This document shows, piece after piece, positions 34,201 through 42,537 of a stretch of 64,000 nt of DNA (position 1 is the stretch's first letter; the number at the start of each line of letters is the position of its first letter). The DNA is from JBKBRC01 sp046292345 (GTDB lineage Bacteria > Bacteroidota > Rhodothermia > Rhodothermales > Rubricoccaceae): assembly GCA_046292345.1 (NCBI GenBank), contig JBKBRC010000005.1:1-64000 (forward strand). Direction: 5' to 3'. The position numbers were made by a program, and so were the translations under genes. The notes under the pieces are model-generated. The model had not been told where the DNA came from. It saw only the letters and a program-made list of their open reading frames with translations, and searched no databases.

Positions 34201-34582
34201 CGGCGAACGCGTCCCTGTCCGCCACCAGGTAGAGGATTGCCTCGAAGAACGCCACGATGGCGGGGATGAACGTCCAGAAGAACAGCAGGTAGAGCACGCC
34301 CTGCCCGACGCGGCCCAGGTAAAACTTGTGCACGCCGAAGCCGCCCAGGAAGAAGGCGAGGAGAGCAGCGACGATCTTGTCTTTGGCCGGCGGCGCCCCC
34401 ACGTCCGCGCGCGGAGCCGTCGCGCGGCGCGGCGCGGCCTCCAGTGCCGCCTCCACGTCTCGGACGCGCTGCTCGAGGCGGCGGAGCTCGTCGAGGTCGC
34501 CGGCATCGATCGCCGCTTGCTTTTTGTCTTCGAGAGCGGCCAGCAGCCGGAGCGCCTCGGAGCGAGTGAGTGTAGCAGACAT
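34187..34582 (-). CDS. TM2-domain membrane protein
   Basis: 131 aa from ATG 34582. N-terminal half is charged helix, probably coiled coil (LRLLAALEDKKQAAIDAGDL; LEQRVRDVEAAL). C-terminal half is a TM2 domain: KIVAALLAFFLGGFGVHKFYLGR, then GVLYLLFFWTFIPAIVAFFEA. TM2 proteins are small two-helix membrane proteins of unclear role. The last residues Lys-Tyr-Gly and the stop are the founder copy of the adjoining 22-bp array. Confidence 0.88.
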   Translation of the reverse strand: MSATLTRSEALRLLAALEDKKQAAIDAGDLDELRRLEQRVRDVEAALEAAPRRATAPRADVGAPPAKDKIVAALLAFFLGGFGVHKFYLGRVGQGVLYLLFFWTFIPAIVAFFEAILYLVADRDAFAAKYG

Positions 34583-34657
34583 TGTAGGGCCGAGCAGGAG
34601 TGCAGGGATAGGTCCGGAGCGCGCCGGAGCAGACACGAACGCGACCAGAATTAAACC

Positions 34658-34687
34658 GGGCGCCTGAGGCGGGTGCCTCAGGCGCCC
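34658..34687 (-). terminator. Terminator hairpin containing the permease stop codon
   Basis: Perfect 13-bp stem, GGGCGCCTGAGGC at 34658-34670 and its complement at 34675-34687, 4-nt loop. On the minus strand the 5' arm is the end of the permease gene including its TGA (34678-34680), and the stem is followed by GGTTTAATT. Confidence 0.8.
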
Positions 34688-35946
34688 TCCTGCACGGCCC
34701 GGGCCGGCTCCACGGCCGAGGCGCGCGCGGCCGGGTAGAGCGCCGCGAGCGCGCACAGCCCGACGGCGAACGCGGCCACGAGGGCTACGTCGCCCGCGCG
34801 GATGGCCACCGGGTACGCCTCGATCACGAACGAGCCCGTGTCGGCCAGGCGCACGAGCCCGAACCGGTCCTGGACCAGCGCCAGCCCGAGCCCGACTGCC
34901 AACCCGAGCCCCGTCCCGACGCCGCCCACGAGCAACCCCTGGAGCAGAAAGATGCGCCGCACGTCACGCCGCGAGACGCCCATCGCCTGAAGCACGCCCA
35001 GGTCGCGCCGCTTCTCGAGCACGGTCATCGTGAGCGCGCCGACGATGTTGAAGGCCGCTACGACGACGATAAGAAAAAGGATCACGCTCGCGGCCCACTT
35101 CTCGAGTTGCATCACGCTGTAGAGCGACGCCTGGAGGTCATACCAGGTCCGCACGGTGAAGCGCTCACCGTCAAGGCGGCGTGCGAGGTCGGCCTGGACG
35201 CGCGCGGCGTGGTTGAGGTCGGCCAGGCGGAGGTCGAGGCCGGAGACGCGGCCGTCGTCGAGGCGGAAGAGGCGCTGCCCTTCGGCGAGGTCCACGAAGA
35301 CATGCGTGTCGTCATAGGTCGGCTCCAGCGCATACGTGCCGCGCAGGACGAACGTCTGCTGCGCGGGCAGCCCGAACGGGAACTGCACGAGCGCGCGCTC
35401 GAGCGCCTGCGCCGTCAGCACGGCCACGCGGCTGCCGTCGTTGCCCGAGGGGGCCGCGAAGAGCCCCGAGCGCGAGGCGAGCGCCGCGCCCATCACGAGG
35501 CCCGGCAGCCCCTCGCGCCGCGCAAGGTCGAACCGTCCTGCGACGATGGACTCGGCAACGGAAGCGTCGAGCGCCGAGACGTCCACGCCACGCACGGTCA
35601 CGACCTGGTTGAGCGCGCCCGTAGGTCCCTCCGACGTTACGAGCGCCTTGCCCTCCACGTAAGGCGTCGCCGAGACCACGCGCGGGTCCTGCCGCACGAT
35701 CGCAAGCAGCGAATCCGCACCGGCCAACCCCCGTCCCGCCGTCGCCTCGATGCGCACGTGCGGATCGTACGAGACGAGCAGCGCGCGCACGACGTCGTAG
35801 AAGCCGTTCATCACGCTCAGCACGACTACGAGGGCGGCCACGCCGAGCGCCACGCCCCCTACCGAGATGCCACTGATGATCGAGATCAGCGTCACGCGGC
35901 GGCGGCTGAAGAGGTAGCGCCGGGCGATGAGCAGGCGAAAGTCCAC
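34678..35946 (-). CDS. LolC/LolE-type ABC transporter permease
   Basis: 422 aa. Topology 1+3 helices: N-terminal ARRYLFSRRRVTLISIISGISVGGVALGVAALVVVLSVMNGF, a periplasmic MacB/PCD domain (about residues 45-260), then an FtsX domain with ASVILFLIVVVAAFNIVGAL, TMTVLEKRRDLGVLQAMGVS and LYPAARASAVEPARAV. This is the lipoprotein-releasing-system permease group; the ATPase partner (LolD) is not next to it. ATG at 35946. Confidence 0.92.
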   Translation of the reverse strand: MDFRLLIARRYLFSRRRVTLISIISGISVGGVALGVAALVVVLSVMNGFYDVVRALLVSYDPHVRIEATAGRGLAGADSLLAIVRQDPRVVSATPYVEGKALVTSEGPTGALNQVVTVRGVDVSALDASVAESIVAGRFDLARREGLPGLVMGAALASRSGLFAAPSGNDGSRVAVLTAQALERALVQFPFGLPAQQTFVLRGTYALEPTYDDTHVFVDLAEGQRLFRLDDGRVSGLDLRLADLNHAARVQADLARRLDGERFTVRTWYDLQASLYSVMQLEKWAASVILFLIVVVAAFNIVGALTMTVLEKRRDLGVLQAMGVSRRDVRRIFLLQGLLVGGVGTGLGLAVGLGLALVQDRFGLVRLADTGSFVIEAYPVAIRAGDVALVAAFAVGLCALAALYPAARASAVEPARAVQEGA

Positions 35947-36030
35947 GGGAGCGGGGAAACGAGCGGGCGAGAGTCTACGCCCGAACGCCGCGCAGAGCCC
36001 CTACCTTGCTCCGCGGTTTCTCCGGCTACT

Positions 36031-36885
36031 ATGTGCTCGCCTCTGCCCGACGCTACGCCCGCCCCTGCCTCCGGGTCGTCGCCTCTGCTCGCGTCCCTAC
36101 GGGCGCGTGGCCCGAGTCTGGGGGGACGCGCTGCCCCCGGAAGGCGGCGCGCAGGTCTCTTGGGGCGCGCCTGCGCCACGGCGCTCCTGGCCGGCACGCT
36201 CACCGCCGCCGCTGCGCAGGGCCTACCGCCCGACGACGGCGGCCTCCCGCCGCTCCCGCCCGACTCGGCCGCGGCACGCTTCGGAGCGAGCCGCGCGCTC
36301 TCGTTCGGCCTGAGCAATTACGGGCTCTCGGCCGGCGGCGTGCTGCGCGGGCGCCTGACCGACGACCTCTCGGTCGTGCTCGAGGTGGCCCTCTCGCCGG
36401 CGCGCGACGAGCGCGAGCAGCAGTTTTTCGTCGGTTTCTTCGGCGATACCGTCGTGCCGTTCAAGCGCAACTACGTCGCGCTGGTGCCTTTCCACGCCGG
36501 GCTGGAGGCCCGCCTGCTACGCCGGCAGGTCACGTCCAATTTCCGCCCGTTCGTCGTGGCCGCGAGCGGCCCCACGCTCGCCGTGCAGTGGCCCTACTTC
36601 CGCGACGACAACGGCGACGGCATCCGCCAGGCCGACGAGGAGCGGCTCGGCAGCGTGCGTGGGCTGCGCGAAGCCGCGTTTCGCCTCGGCGCCGGTGGCA
36701 CGCTTGCCGCGGGAGCCTACCTCGGCCACGGACGCACCGCGCAGGGCCTTCGCATCGGCTACACGGCGCACTACTTCCGCCGGCCGGTGGATCTGCTCGA
36801 GCTCGACGAGCGCGTCGAGTCCCCCTCGCGGCGCTTCTTCGGCACGCCCACAGTCAGCTTCCACGTCGTCCGGCTGCTCCCGTGA
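36031..36885 (+). CDS. Hypothetical exported beta-barrel-like protein
   Basis: 284 aa from ATG 36031. A long basic N-terminus precedes a hydrophobic stretch (CATALLAGTLTAAAAQG), an atypical signal peptide. The mature part is rich in alternating beta-strand pattern: LSFGLSNYGLSAGGVLRGRL, LSVVLEVALSPARDE, RIGYTAHYFRRPVDLL, TVSFHVVRLLP at the C-terminus. An Asp-rich turn DDNGDGIRQADEE looks like a calcium-binding loop. Probably an outer-membrane protein; no named family recognised. Confidence 0.72.
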   Translation: MCSPLPDATPAPASGSSPLLASLRARGPSLGGRAAPGRRRAGLLGRACATALLAGTLTAAAAQGLPPDDGGLPPLPPDSAAARFGASRALSFGLSNYGLSAGGVLRGRLTDDLSVVLEVALSPARDEREQQFFVGFFGDTVVPFKRNYVALVPFHAGLEARLLRRQVTSNFRPFVVAASGPTLAVQWPYFRDDNGDGIRQADEERLGSVRGLREAAFRLGAGGTLAAGAYLGHGRTAQGLRIGYTAHYFRRPVDLLELDERVESPSRRFFGTPTVSFHVVRLLP

Positions 36886-36921
36886 CGGGTGCACGGCCGC
36901 GTTTGTGTGCGCCAGACTGCC

Positions 36922-36945
36922 CAGGGCCCCTCTCAGAACCCCTCT
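36922..36945 (-). repeat. Imperfect 12-bp duplication over the DUF4359 gene stop
   Basis: CAGGGCCCCTCT (36922-36933) and CAGAACCCCTCT (36934-36945), 10 of 12 identical; the TGA stop of the minus-strand gene (36933-36935) lies at the junction. Confidence 0.55.
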
Positions 36946-37280
36946 GGGCGCTCGAGCGGGAGGAACACGTTGGCGATCCCGAGGAAACGGAACTCCCCCC
37001 CTGGCCGGCGCGGCAGCAGGTCTACCTCGTAGATGCTGAAGAGGTGGTAGTTGTCGCGCCGGAACGCGTCCGAGGCTGCACTGCCGAAGTCGCGCCCGAG
37101 GCGTCCGGCCAGAAAGCCGGCCACGTCGCCTGCCGCGCCGCCGCCCGCGCGCTGCCTCGCCTGCTGCTCGGCGTAGCGTCCGGCCTCCTCACGCAGAAAC
37201 TCGCGGAAGCGCTCCGGACCCGGGTTGAGCGCGTAGAGCAGAAGGGCGACGAGCGCTGCGCCGATGAGGAGTACGCGCAT
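36933..37280 (-). CDS. Small DUF4359-like exported protein
   Basis: 115 aa. N-terminal signal anchor (MRVLLIGAALVALLLYAL), a basic helical middle (ERFREFLREEAGRYAEQQAR), then the motif RRDNYHLFSIYEVDLLP and FRFLGIANVFLPL that resembles DUF4359. Function unknown. It lies 24 bp downstream of the DUF4159 gene on the same strand, so they are probably co-transcribed. Confidence 0.7.
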   Translation of the reverse strand: MRVLLIGAALVALLLYALNPGPERFREFLREEAGRYAEQQARQRAGGGAAGDVAGFLAGRLGRDFGSAASDAFRRDNYHLFSIYEVDLLPRRPGGEFRFLGIANVFLPLERPEGF

Positions 37281-37304
37281 GACGAGGGTCAGGTGGAGTG
37301 GAGG

Positions 37305-37985
37305 TTAGCTGTCGCGCCCGCCCCGCGACATCGCGTAGACGAGCAGGTTGACGCCCATGCGCAGCGCGGCCTGCCGCAGCTCCGGAGGCGTGGGATGAAC
37401 GCCTTCGGGCTCCCAGCCGTCGGCCAGGTCGCTCTCGTAGGCGTAGAACACGACGAGCCGGCCCTCGTGAAACAGCCCGAAGCCCTGCGCCGGCTTGCCG
37501 TCGTGCTCATGGATTTTCGGCAGGCCGTCGGGGAAGCTGAAGTGGGCGTGGTAGATCGGATGCGAGTTGGGGAGCAGCGTCAGCTCCTGCTCGGGAAACA
37601 CCTTGGCCAGCTCGCGCCGGATGGCCGGGTCGAGACCGTAGTCGTCGTTGACATAAAGGAAGCCCCCGCTCTCAAGGTAGCGGCGCAGGCGCGCCACTTC
37701 AGGCTCGGTGAAGACGACGTTGCCGTGCCCGTTGAGGTAGAGGAACGGGTAAAGGAAGAGCCGGTCGCTCGTCAGCTCTACCGTTTCGGGTTCTGGCGCG
37801 AGGTCGAGCAGCGTGTGCTGCCGCGCGAACGCGATCAGCGTCGGGAGCGGATCGCCCGAGTACCAGTCGCCGCCCCCGCCGTACTTGACCCGCGCGAGGA
37901 CGATCTCTGCCTGCGCCTGTGCCGGCGGAGCCGTGCCAGCGAGCACGAGCAGCACAAGGGCGAGACGGCGGGCAGCGGAGCACAT
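37305..37985 (-). CDS. DUF4159 exported protein
   Basis: 226 aa. Signal peptide (LALVLLVLAGTAPPAQAQA). The DUF4159 domain fills the rest: VKYGGGGDWYSGDPLPTLIA, LFLYPFLYLNGHGNVVFTEPEV, SGGFLYVNDDYGLDPAIRRE, SHPIYHAHFSFPDGLPKIHE and VFYAYESDLADGWEPEGVHP. The fold is GATase-like and it commonly occurs with BatA/MoxR gene sets; biochemical role unknown. The region upstream of its ATG carries a 14-bp tandem array. Confidence 0.9.
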   Translation of the reverse strand: MCSAARRLALVLLVLAGTAPPAQAQAEIVLARVKYGGGGDWYSGDPLPTLIAFARQHTLLDLAPEPETVELTSDRLFLYPFLYLNGHGNVVFTEPEVARLRRYLESGGFLYVNDDYGLDPAIRRELAKVFPEQELTLLPNSHPIYHAHFSFPDGLPKIHEHDGKPAQGFGLFHEGRLVVFYAYESDLADGWEPEGVHPTPPELRQAALRMGVNLLVYAMSRGGRDS

Positions 37986-37993
37986 GGACTAGC

Positions 37994-38147
37994 AGGAAGG
38001 CTACGATAGGAAGGCTACGANNNNNNNNNNNNNNNNNNNNNNNNNNNNNNNNNNNNNNNNNNNNNNNNNNNNNNNNNNNNNNNNNNNNNNNNNNNNNNNN
38101 NNNNNNNNNNNNNNNNNNNNAGGAAGGCTACGATAGGAAGGCTACGA
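37994..38147. repeat. 14-bp tandem array with assembly gap upstream of the DUF4159 gene
   Basis: Unit AGGAAGGCTACGAT, nearly two copies at 37994-38020 and two at 38121-38147, 100 N between. It starts 8 bp upstream of the DUF4159 ATG, so it occupies the 5' leader or promoter of that gene. Phase across the gap requires a missing length of 14n+1. Confidence 0.93.
38021..38120. other. Assembly gap (100 N)
   Basis: 100-N placeholder inside the 14-bp array. Confidence 0.99.
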
Positions 38148-38545
38148 GATGACTACAGGGCGCTACGAGACAGACAACGTGTTCACGTGCCGCTCGTTCT
38201 TCACGTGCCGCGCATTCACACTGGCCGTGCGAACGTCCTGCGCCAGCGCGTTCGCGTGGGGCCCTCGTCCGTCTGGTAGCGCGCGTCGCTCACGCGACGA
38301 ACGCGCAGAATGAAGGGTGCCGTGTGGTGGGTGAGCACGGCCCGGTTGCGTGATGAGCAAGGCCTGACCGCGCAATGAACACCGATTGCTCTCTTGCGGT
38401 CATTAGTTTGCTCCTTGGATACGGCGAAGGGATACTTGGCGCGGCTCCCAGGCCCGTTCGGCCATACGGCCGGGAAAGCAGCCGTGCCAATCATAGCTTT
38501 CTGTAAGTTTGGACGCCAGGGGCCAAGCTGCCCTTTCCTTGCTTC
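38148..38545. other. 398-bp stretch without a recognisable gene
   Basis: Less GC-rich than its surroundings. It contains a repeated TTCACGTGCCGC (near 38184 and 38201) and no convincing coding frame or RNA. It separates the divergent DUF4159 and PEGA genes and so should hold both promoters; none could be assigned with confidence. Confidence 0.5.
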
Positions 38546-39427
38546 ATGCCTGCTCGCCACGTTCGTCCGCCGGCCTCCGGCCCCTCTGCACCTCCGGCCC
38601 GGCGCCGCATGCCGCCGCCGTCGTACGTGCCGCCGCCGTACACGCCGGACGATCCCCCGGAGCCCTGGTGGACCCCCTCCAATCTGGCCTACCTGTTCCG
38701 GCACGTGTGGCCACTCGTGCTCGTCGGCGGGACGCTGCTGGCCGTGGCAGGCGTATTCGCATACGACGCACTCCGGCCCGAGCCAGCCGCTTCCCCGAGC
38801 ATGCCGGCTGCCTCCTCCGAACCTCCGGCCACGTCCCCGGCGGAAGTCTCGGGTACGGCCTCTGTGCTGGTCACGTCCGAGCCCGCCGGCGCGACGCTGC
38901 TCGTGCGCGGGGACAGCGTCGGCGCCACGCCGTTCCTGCTTGACCGTCTCGACGAAGGCCGCTATCTGCTCTCGCTGCGCCTGAGCGGCCACGTGCAGGC
39001 CGACACGCTCGTCGCCGTCGGCCGCGGCGCGACGCAGACCGTGCGGGTTCGGCTGCGCCCGGAGCAACCGGCCAGGGCGGAAGCGGCCCTGCTGCCCGAG
39101 CCAGCACCGCCCCCTCTAGCACTATCTCCGCCGCCCGCACCGCCACCTGCGGCACCGCCACCTGCGACGCCGCCACCTGCGACGCCGCCGCCCGTGCGCA
39201 CCGGCACGGTCGAGGTGACGGTGCGCCCGTGGGGCACGATCGCCATCAATGGCGAGGTCGTGCGCCGCGACACCGACGTGACGCACGCGGCCGAGTTGCC
39301 GGCCGGTATGCACCAGGTACGCGTGACCCACCCCGTCCTCGGAGAGCAGACGCGCTCGGTGCGCGTACAGCCCGGCCAGACTCTCCGCCTCTCGTTCAAC
39401 CTGAACGACGGCTCTGCAGGCCCATGA
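38546..39427 (+). CDS. PEGA-domain membrane protein
   Basis: 293 aa. A Pro-rich cytoplasmic N-terminus (PPPSYVPPPYTPDDPPEP), one membrane helix (VWPLVLVGGTLLAVAGVFAY, about residues 53-72), a first PEGA domain (VLVTSEPAGATLLVRGDSVGATP), a Pro/Ala-rich linker made of repeated PPPAT units, and a second PEGA domain (VEVTVRPWGTIAINGEVV). PEGA domains are surface or periplasmic beta modules. The stop overlaps the next ATG (ATGA), so it is coupled to the downstream outer-membrane protein. ATG 38609 is an alternative start. Confidence 0.83.
   Translation: MPARHVRPPASGPSAPPARRRMPPPSYVPPPYTPDDPPEPWWTPSNLAYLFRHVWPLVLVGGTLLAVAGVFAYDALRPEPAASPSMPAASSEPPATSPAEVSGTASVLVTSEPAGATLLVRGDSVGATPFLLDRLDEGRYLLSLRLSGHVQADTLVAVGRGATQTVRVRLRPEQPARAEAALLPEPAPPPLALSPPPAPPPAAPPPATPPPATPPPVRTGTVEVTVRPWGTIAINGEVVRRDTDVTHAAELPAGMHQVRVTHPVLGEQTRSVRVQPGQTLRLSFNLNDGSAGP
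39136..39195 (+). repeat. 15-bp coding repeat in the PEGA protein linker
   Basis: About three imperfect copies of a 15-bp unit related to ACCGCCACCTGCGAC, encoding Pro-Pro-Pro-Ala-Thr/Ala in the linker between the two PEGA domains. Confidence 0.75.
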
Positions 39428-40566
39428 CGCGTGCGCTCGGCCTGCTCCTGGCGCTGACCGCCCTGCTCGGCGGCCGTCCGGCCTCTGCGCAAACTCCCCT
39501 CCCGCCGGCCTGCGAGCGCGCCCTCGCCACGGCCGATGCCGACTACCGGGCAGGGCGCTTTCCGGCCGTCGAGCGCGCGCTCGAGCCGTGCTTCCGCCTG
39601 CCGCAGGCGCAGGTGCCGCAGGCAGCCTACCGCCTGCTCGCGCTCTCGCTCGTGCGGCAGCAGCGGCAGGCCGAGGCCCAGGAGGTCATCCTCCGCCTGC
39701 TCGCCGCGTACCCGACCTACGAAGCCGACGAGGTACAGGACCCGCCAGTATATGTCGCGCTCGTCACGCTCACCCGCCGGCAGTTCGGTGCGCCCGTGGC
39801 GCGCGCGCCGCTGCCGGACCTTGCGCGCCTGCCTGCTGCACCGCCCGAAACGCTCACCGAAACGCTCACCGAAACGCTCACCGAAACGCTCACCGAAACG
39901 CGCCCCCCTCCCGCCCCGCCGCCGCTCCCCGTCGTCCCGCTCGCCGTCAGGCCGTCCCGCGAGCGGCGCAGCCCGACGCTCTCGGCCGAGCTCGCGCCGG
40001 GCTTCGAGAGCTACTACGGCGAGCGGATGCGCGTGCGCACAGGCGCCGTGCGCGGCTTCATCAGCAACGGCGGCCCGAGCGGCGTGGCTGGCCTCTCGCT
40101 CGGGATCAGCCCGCGCCTGGCCCTCGACGCGCGCGCGCAGATCCTTGCGATGCCGAGCATGCTCCGCGACGGCCTGCCGGACTCGCTCGTGGGCTACGGC
40201 AACATCCCGCTCGGCTTTCCCGTCACCACCTACCCCGTCATCGATCCCGACCGCTCCAGCCGGCAGGTGTGGTCGGGCGCGCTCGGCGTGCGCGTAGAGC
40301 CCTTCCCCGCATCCTCACTCTCGCCTTACGTGCGCCTCGGCATGCGCGGCCTGGCGCGCTACGTCAACGACGTCTGGCGCGGCGCGGCCGGACCCGACGT
40401 CGCGCTCGGCCTCGCCTTAGCCGATGACGAGCGGGTCGGGGTCTTCCTCGAAGGCACCGGCACGCTCGTCTTCCCCGACGGAGGCATCGACGCGGCGCGC
40501 TTCCGCAACAACGGCGATCTGTTTCTGGCCCTGCGGGCAGGACTGCGCTACCGCCTCACACGCTGA
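39424..40566 (+). CDS. Exported protein: helical repeat domain plus outer-membrane barrel-like domain
   Basis: 380 aa. Signal peptide (MTRALGLLLALTALLGGRPASAQ), then a TPR-like segment (ADYRAGRFPAVERALEPCFRLPQ; AYRLLALSLVRQQRQAEAQEV) ending AYPTYEADEVQDPP. A Glu-Thr-Leu-Thr repeat spacer and a Pro run lead to a C-terminal beta-rich domain (ELAPGFESYYGERMRVRTGA; LRAGLRYRLTR at the end, barrel-like). It is translationally coupled to the PEGA protein. This layout recalls envelope proteins co-encoded with PEGA anchors; function unknown. Confidence 0.78.
   Translation: MTRALGLLLALTALLGGRPASAQTPLPPACERALATADADYRAGRFPAVERALEPCFRLPQAQVPQAAYRLLALSLVRQQRQAEAQEVILRLLAAYPTYEADEVQDPPVYVALVTLTRRQFGAPVARAPLPDLARLPAAPPETLTETLTETLTETLTETRPPPAPPPLPVVPLAVRPSRERRSPTLSAELAPGFESYYGERMRVRTGAVRGFISNGGPSGVAGLSLGISPRLALDARAQILAMPSMLRDGLPDSLVGYGNIPLGFPVTTYPVIDPDRSSRQVWSGALGVRVEPFPASSLSPYVRLGMRGLARYVNDVWRGAAGPDVALGLALADDERVGVFLEGTGTLVFPDGGIDAARFRNNGDLFLALRAGLRYRLTR
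39847..39900 (+). repeat. 12-bp in-frame tandem repeat
   Basis: GAAACGCTCACC, 4.5 exact copies at 39847-39900, encoding Glu-Thr-Leu-Thr. It forms the spacer between the helical and barrel-like parts of the surrounding protein. Copy-number change would keep the frame. Confidence 0.96.
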
Positions 40567-40654
40567 CGGCGACGCAGCGCCGCGGCGGCGGGCACCGAGC
40601 ACGAGGGCACGCGTTCTCCGCTTCACGACCGCCCCGTCCGACGCCCCCTGCCCC

Positions 40655-41935
<1,281 letters not shown>

Positions 41936-42397
41936 CCGGGCGACCCCGCCTCCCCGGACGTGAGGCCGCCGCGAAGGTCTCACGGATACCGTCGCGCGCG
42001 GGGCGCGCTGCGGTACAGCTATCCACGCTGTGGAAACCCCTGTGGACAAGTGCGCGCGCACGGGTCAGGGGTGGGGAGAAGCACGCCCATGCCCCAGAAG
42101 GCCCCAAAATCAACCCCTGCCCGCCCACGAAGTCTCCCACCGCTGTCCACAGCCTCTTCGTGTGGACAAGAGAAGACGCTCCGAACTCTCCCGCACAGCC
42201 CCGAATGTGGATAGGTGGACAACCGGGGCATAAATGACGCGCACGACCGCTTCCGTGACGCAGAGACCTTGCCCGGGCGTGGACGCAGGTGGGGACAACG
42301 CAGCCCTTTTTCCACCCTCATGCACACGACGCCCCCTCGCCCGCGTTCTCCACGTGCCCACAGGCCCTACTAAGTACTCCTACCTTCAATTTCTTAA

Positions 42398-42413
42398 GTA
42401 CTGAATACAGTAC
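42398..42413. repeat. Palindrome in the AT-rich tract
   Basis: GTACTGAATACAGTAC: perfect 6-bp arms around AATA, within the AT-rich part of the candidate origin. TAAGTACT occurs twice nearby (42371 and 42395). Confidence 0.85.
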
Positions 42414-42428
42414 ATGGTGTGGGCTACC

Positions 42429-42511
42429 GGTCGGTATAACGCGCCTATACCAGCGGGCCTCAGGTGCGGGGGCAGTAGCTGGTACAGCGGGTTATACCGA
42501 CCCGGTATACC
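42429..42511. repeat. Inverted-repeat cluster of GGTATA motifs
   Basis: GGTCGGTATAAC (42429-42440) and its exact complement GTTATACCGACC (42491-42502) flank about 50 bp. Further TATACC (42446-42451) and the palindrome GGTATACC (42504-42511) belong to the same motif family. Likely protein-binding sites of unknown identity at the comEC side of the candidate origin. Confidence 0.8.
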
Positions 42512-42537
42512 AGCTCCCGCACGCGCCAGACGGAGCG

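Larger units (their letters stand above)
41936..42537. other. Candidate chromosomal replication origin (oriC)
   Basis: 602 bp without a plausible gene between pgi and comEC. It contains a cluster of DnaA-box-like 9-mers: CTATCCACG 42019-42027, TGTGGACAA 42041-42049, CTGTCCACA 42143-42151, TGTGGACAA 42161-42169, TGTGGATAG 42206-42214, GGTGGACAA 42214-42222. An AT-rich tract follows (42368-42417, 33 of 50 bases A/T, the lowest GC I see in the window), then a palindrome and inverted repeats at 42398-42511. The window also has parS, recF and the rpmH-rnpA-yidC-mnmEG-rsmG set. Inferred from sequence layout only. Confidence 0.75.

Noticed and set aside
33797..34654. Plus-strand frame reading through the 22-bp array as a repeat protein
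   Set aside because: The array is open in several frames by composition, the frame depends on the 100-N spacer, and the flanking part is antisense to the TM2 gene.
38180..38215. TTCACGTG motifs resembling parS half-sites
   Set aside because: The GTTTCACGTGAAAC palindrome is not formed; the second half is CCGC rather than AAAC.
42030..42234. Short plus-strand frame in the pgi-comEC gap as a small gene
   Set aside because: Composition follows the DnaA-box-rich DNA, with no recognisable start context or protein pattern.
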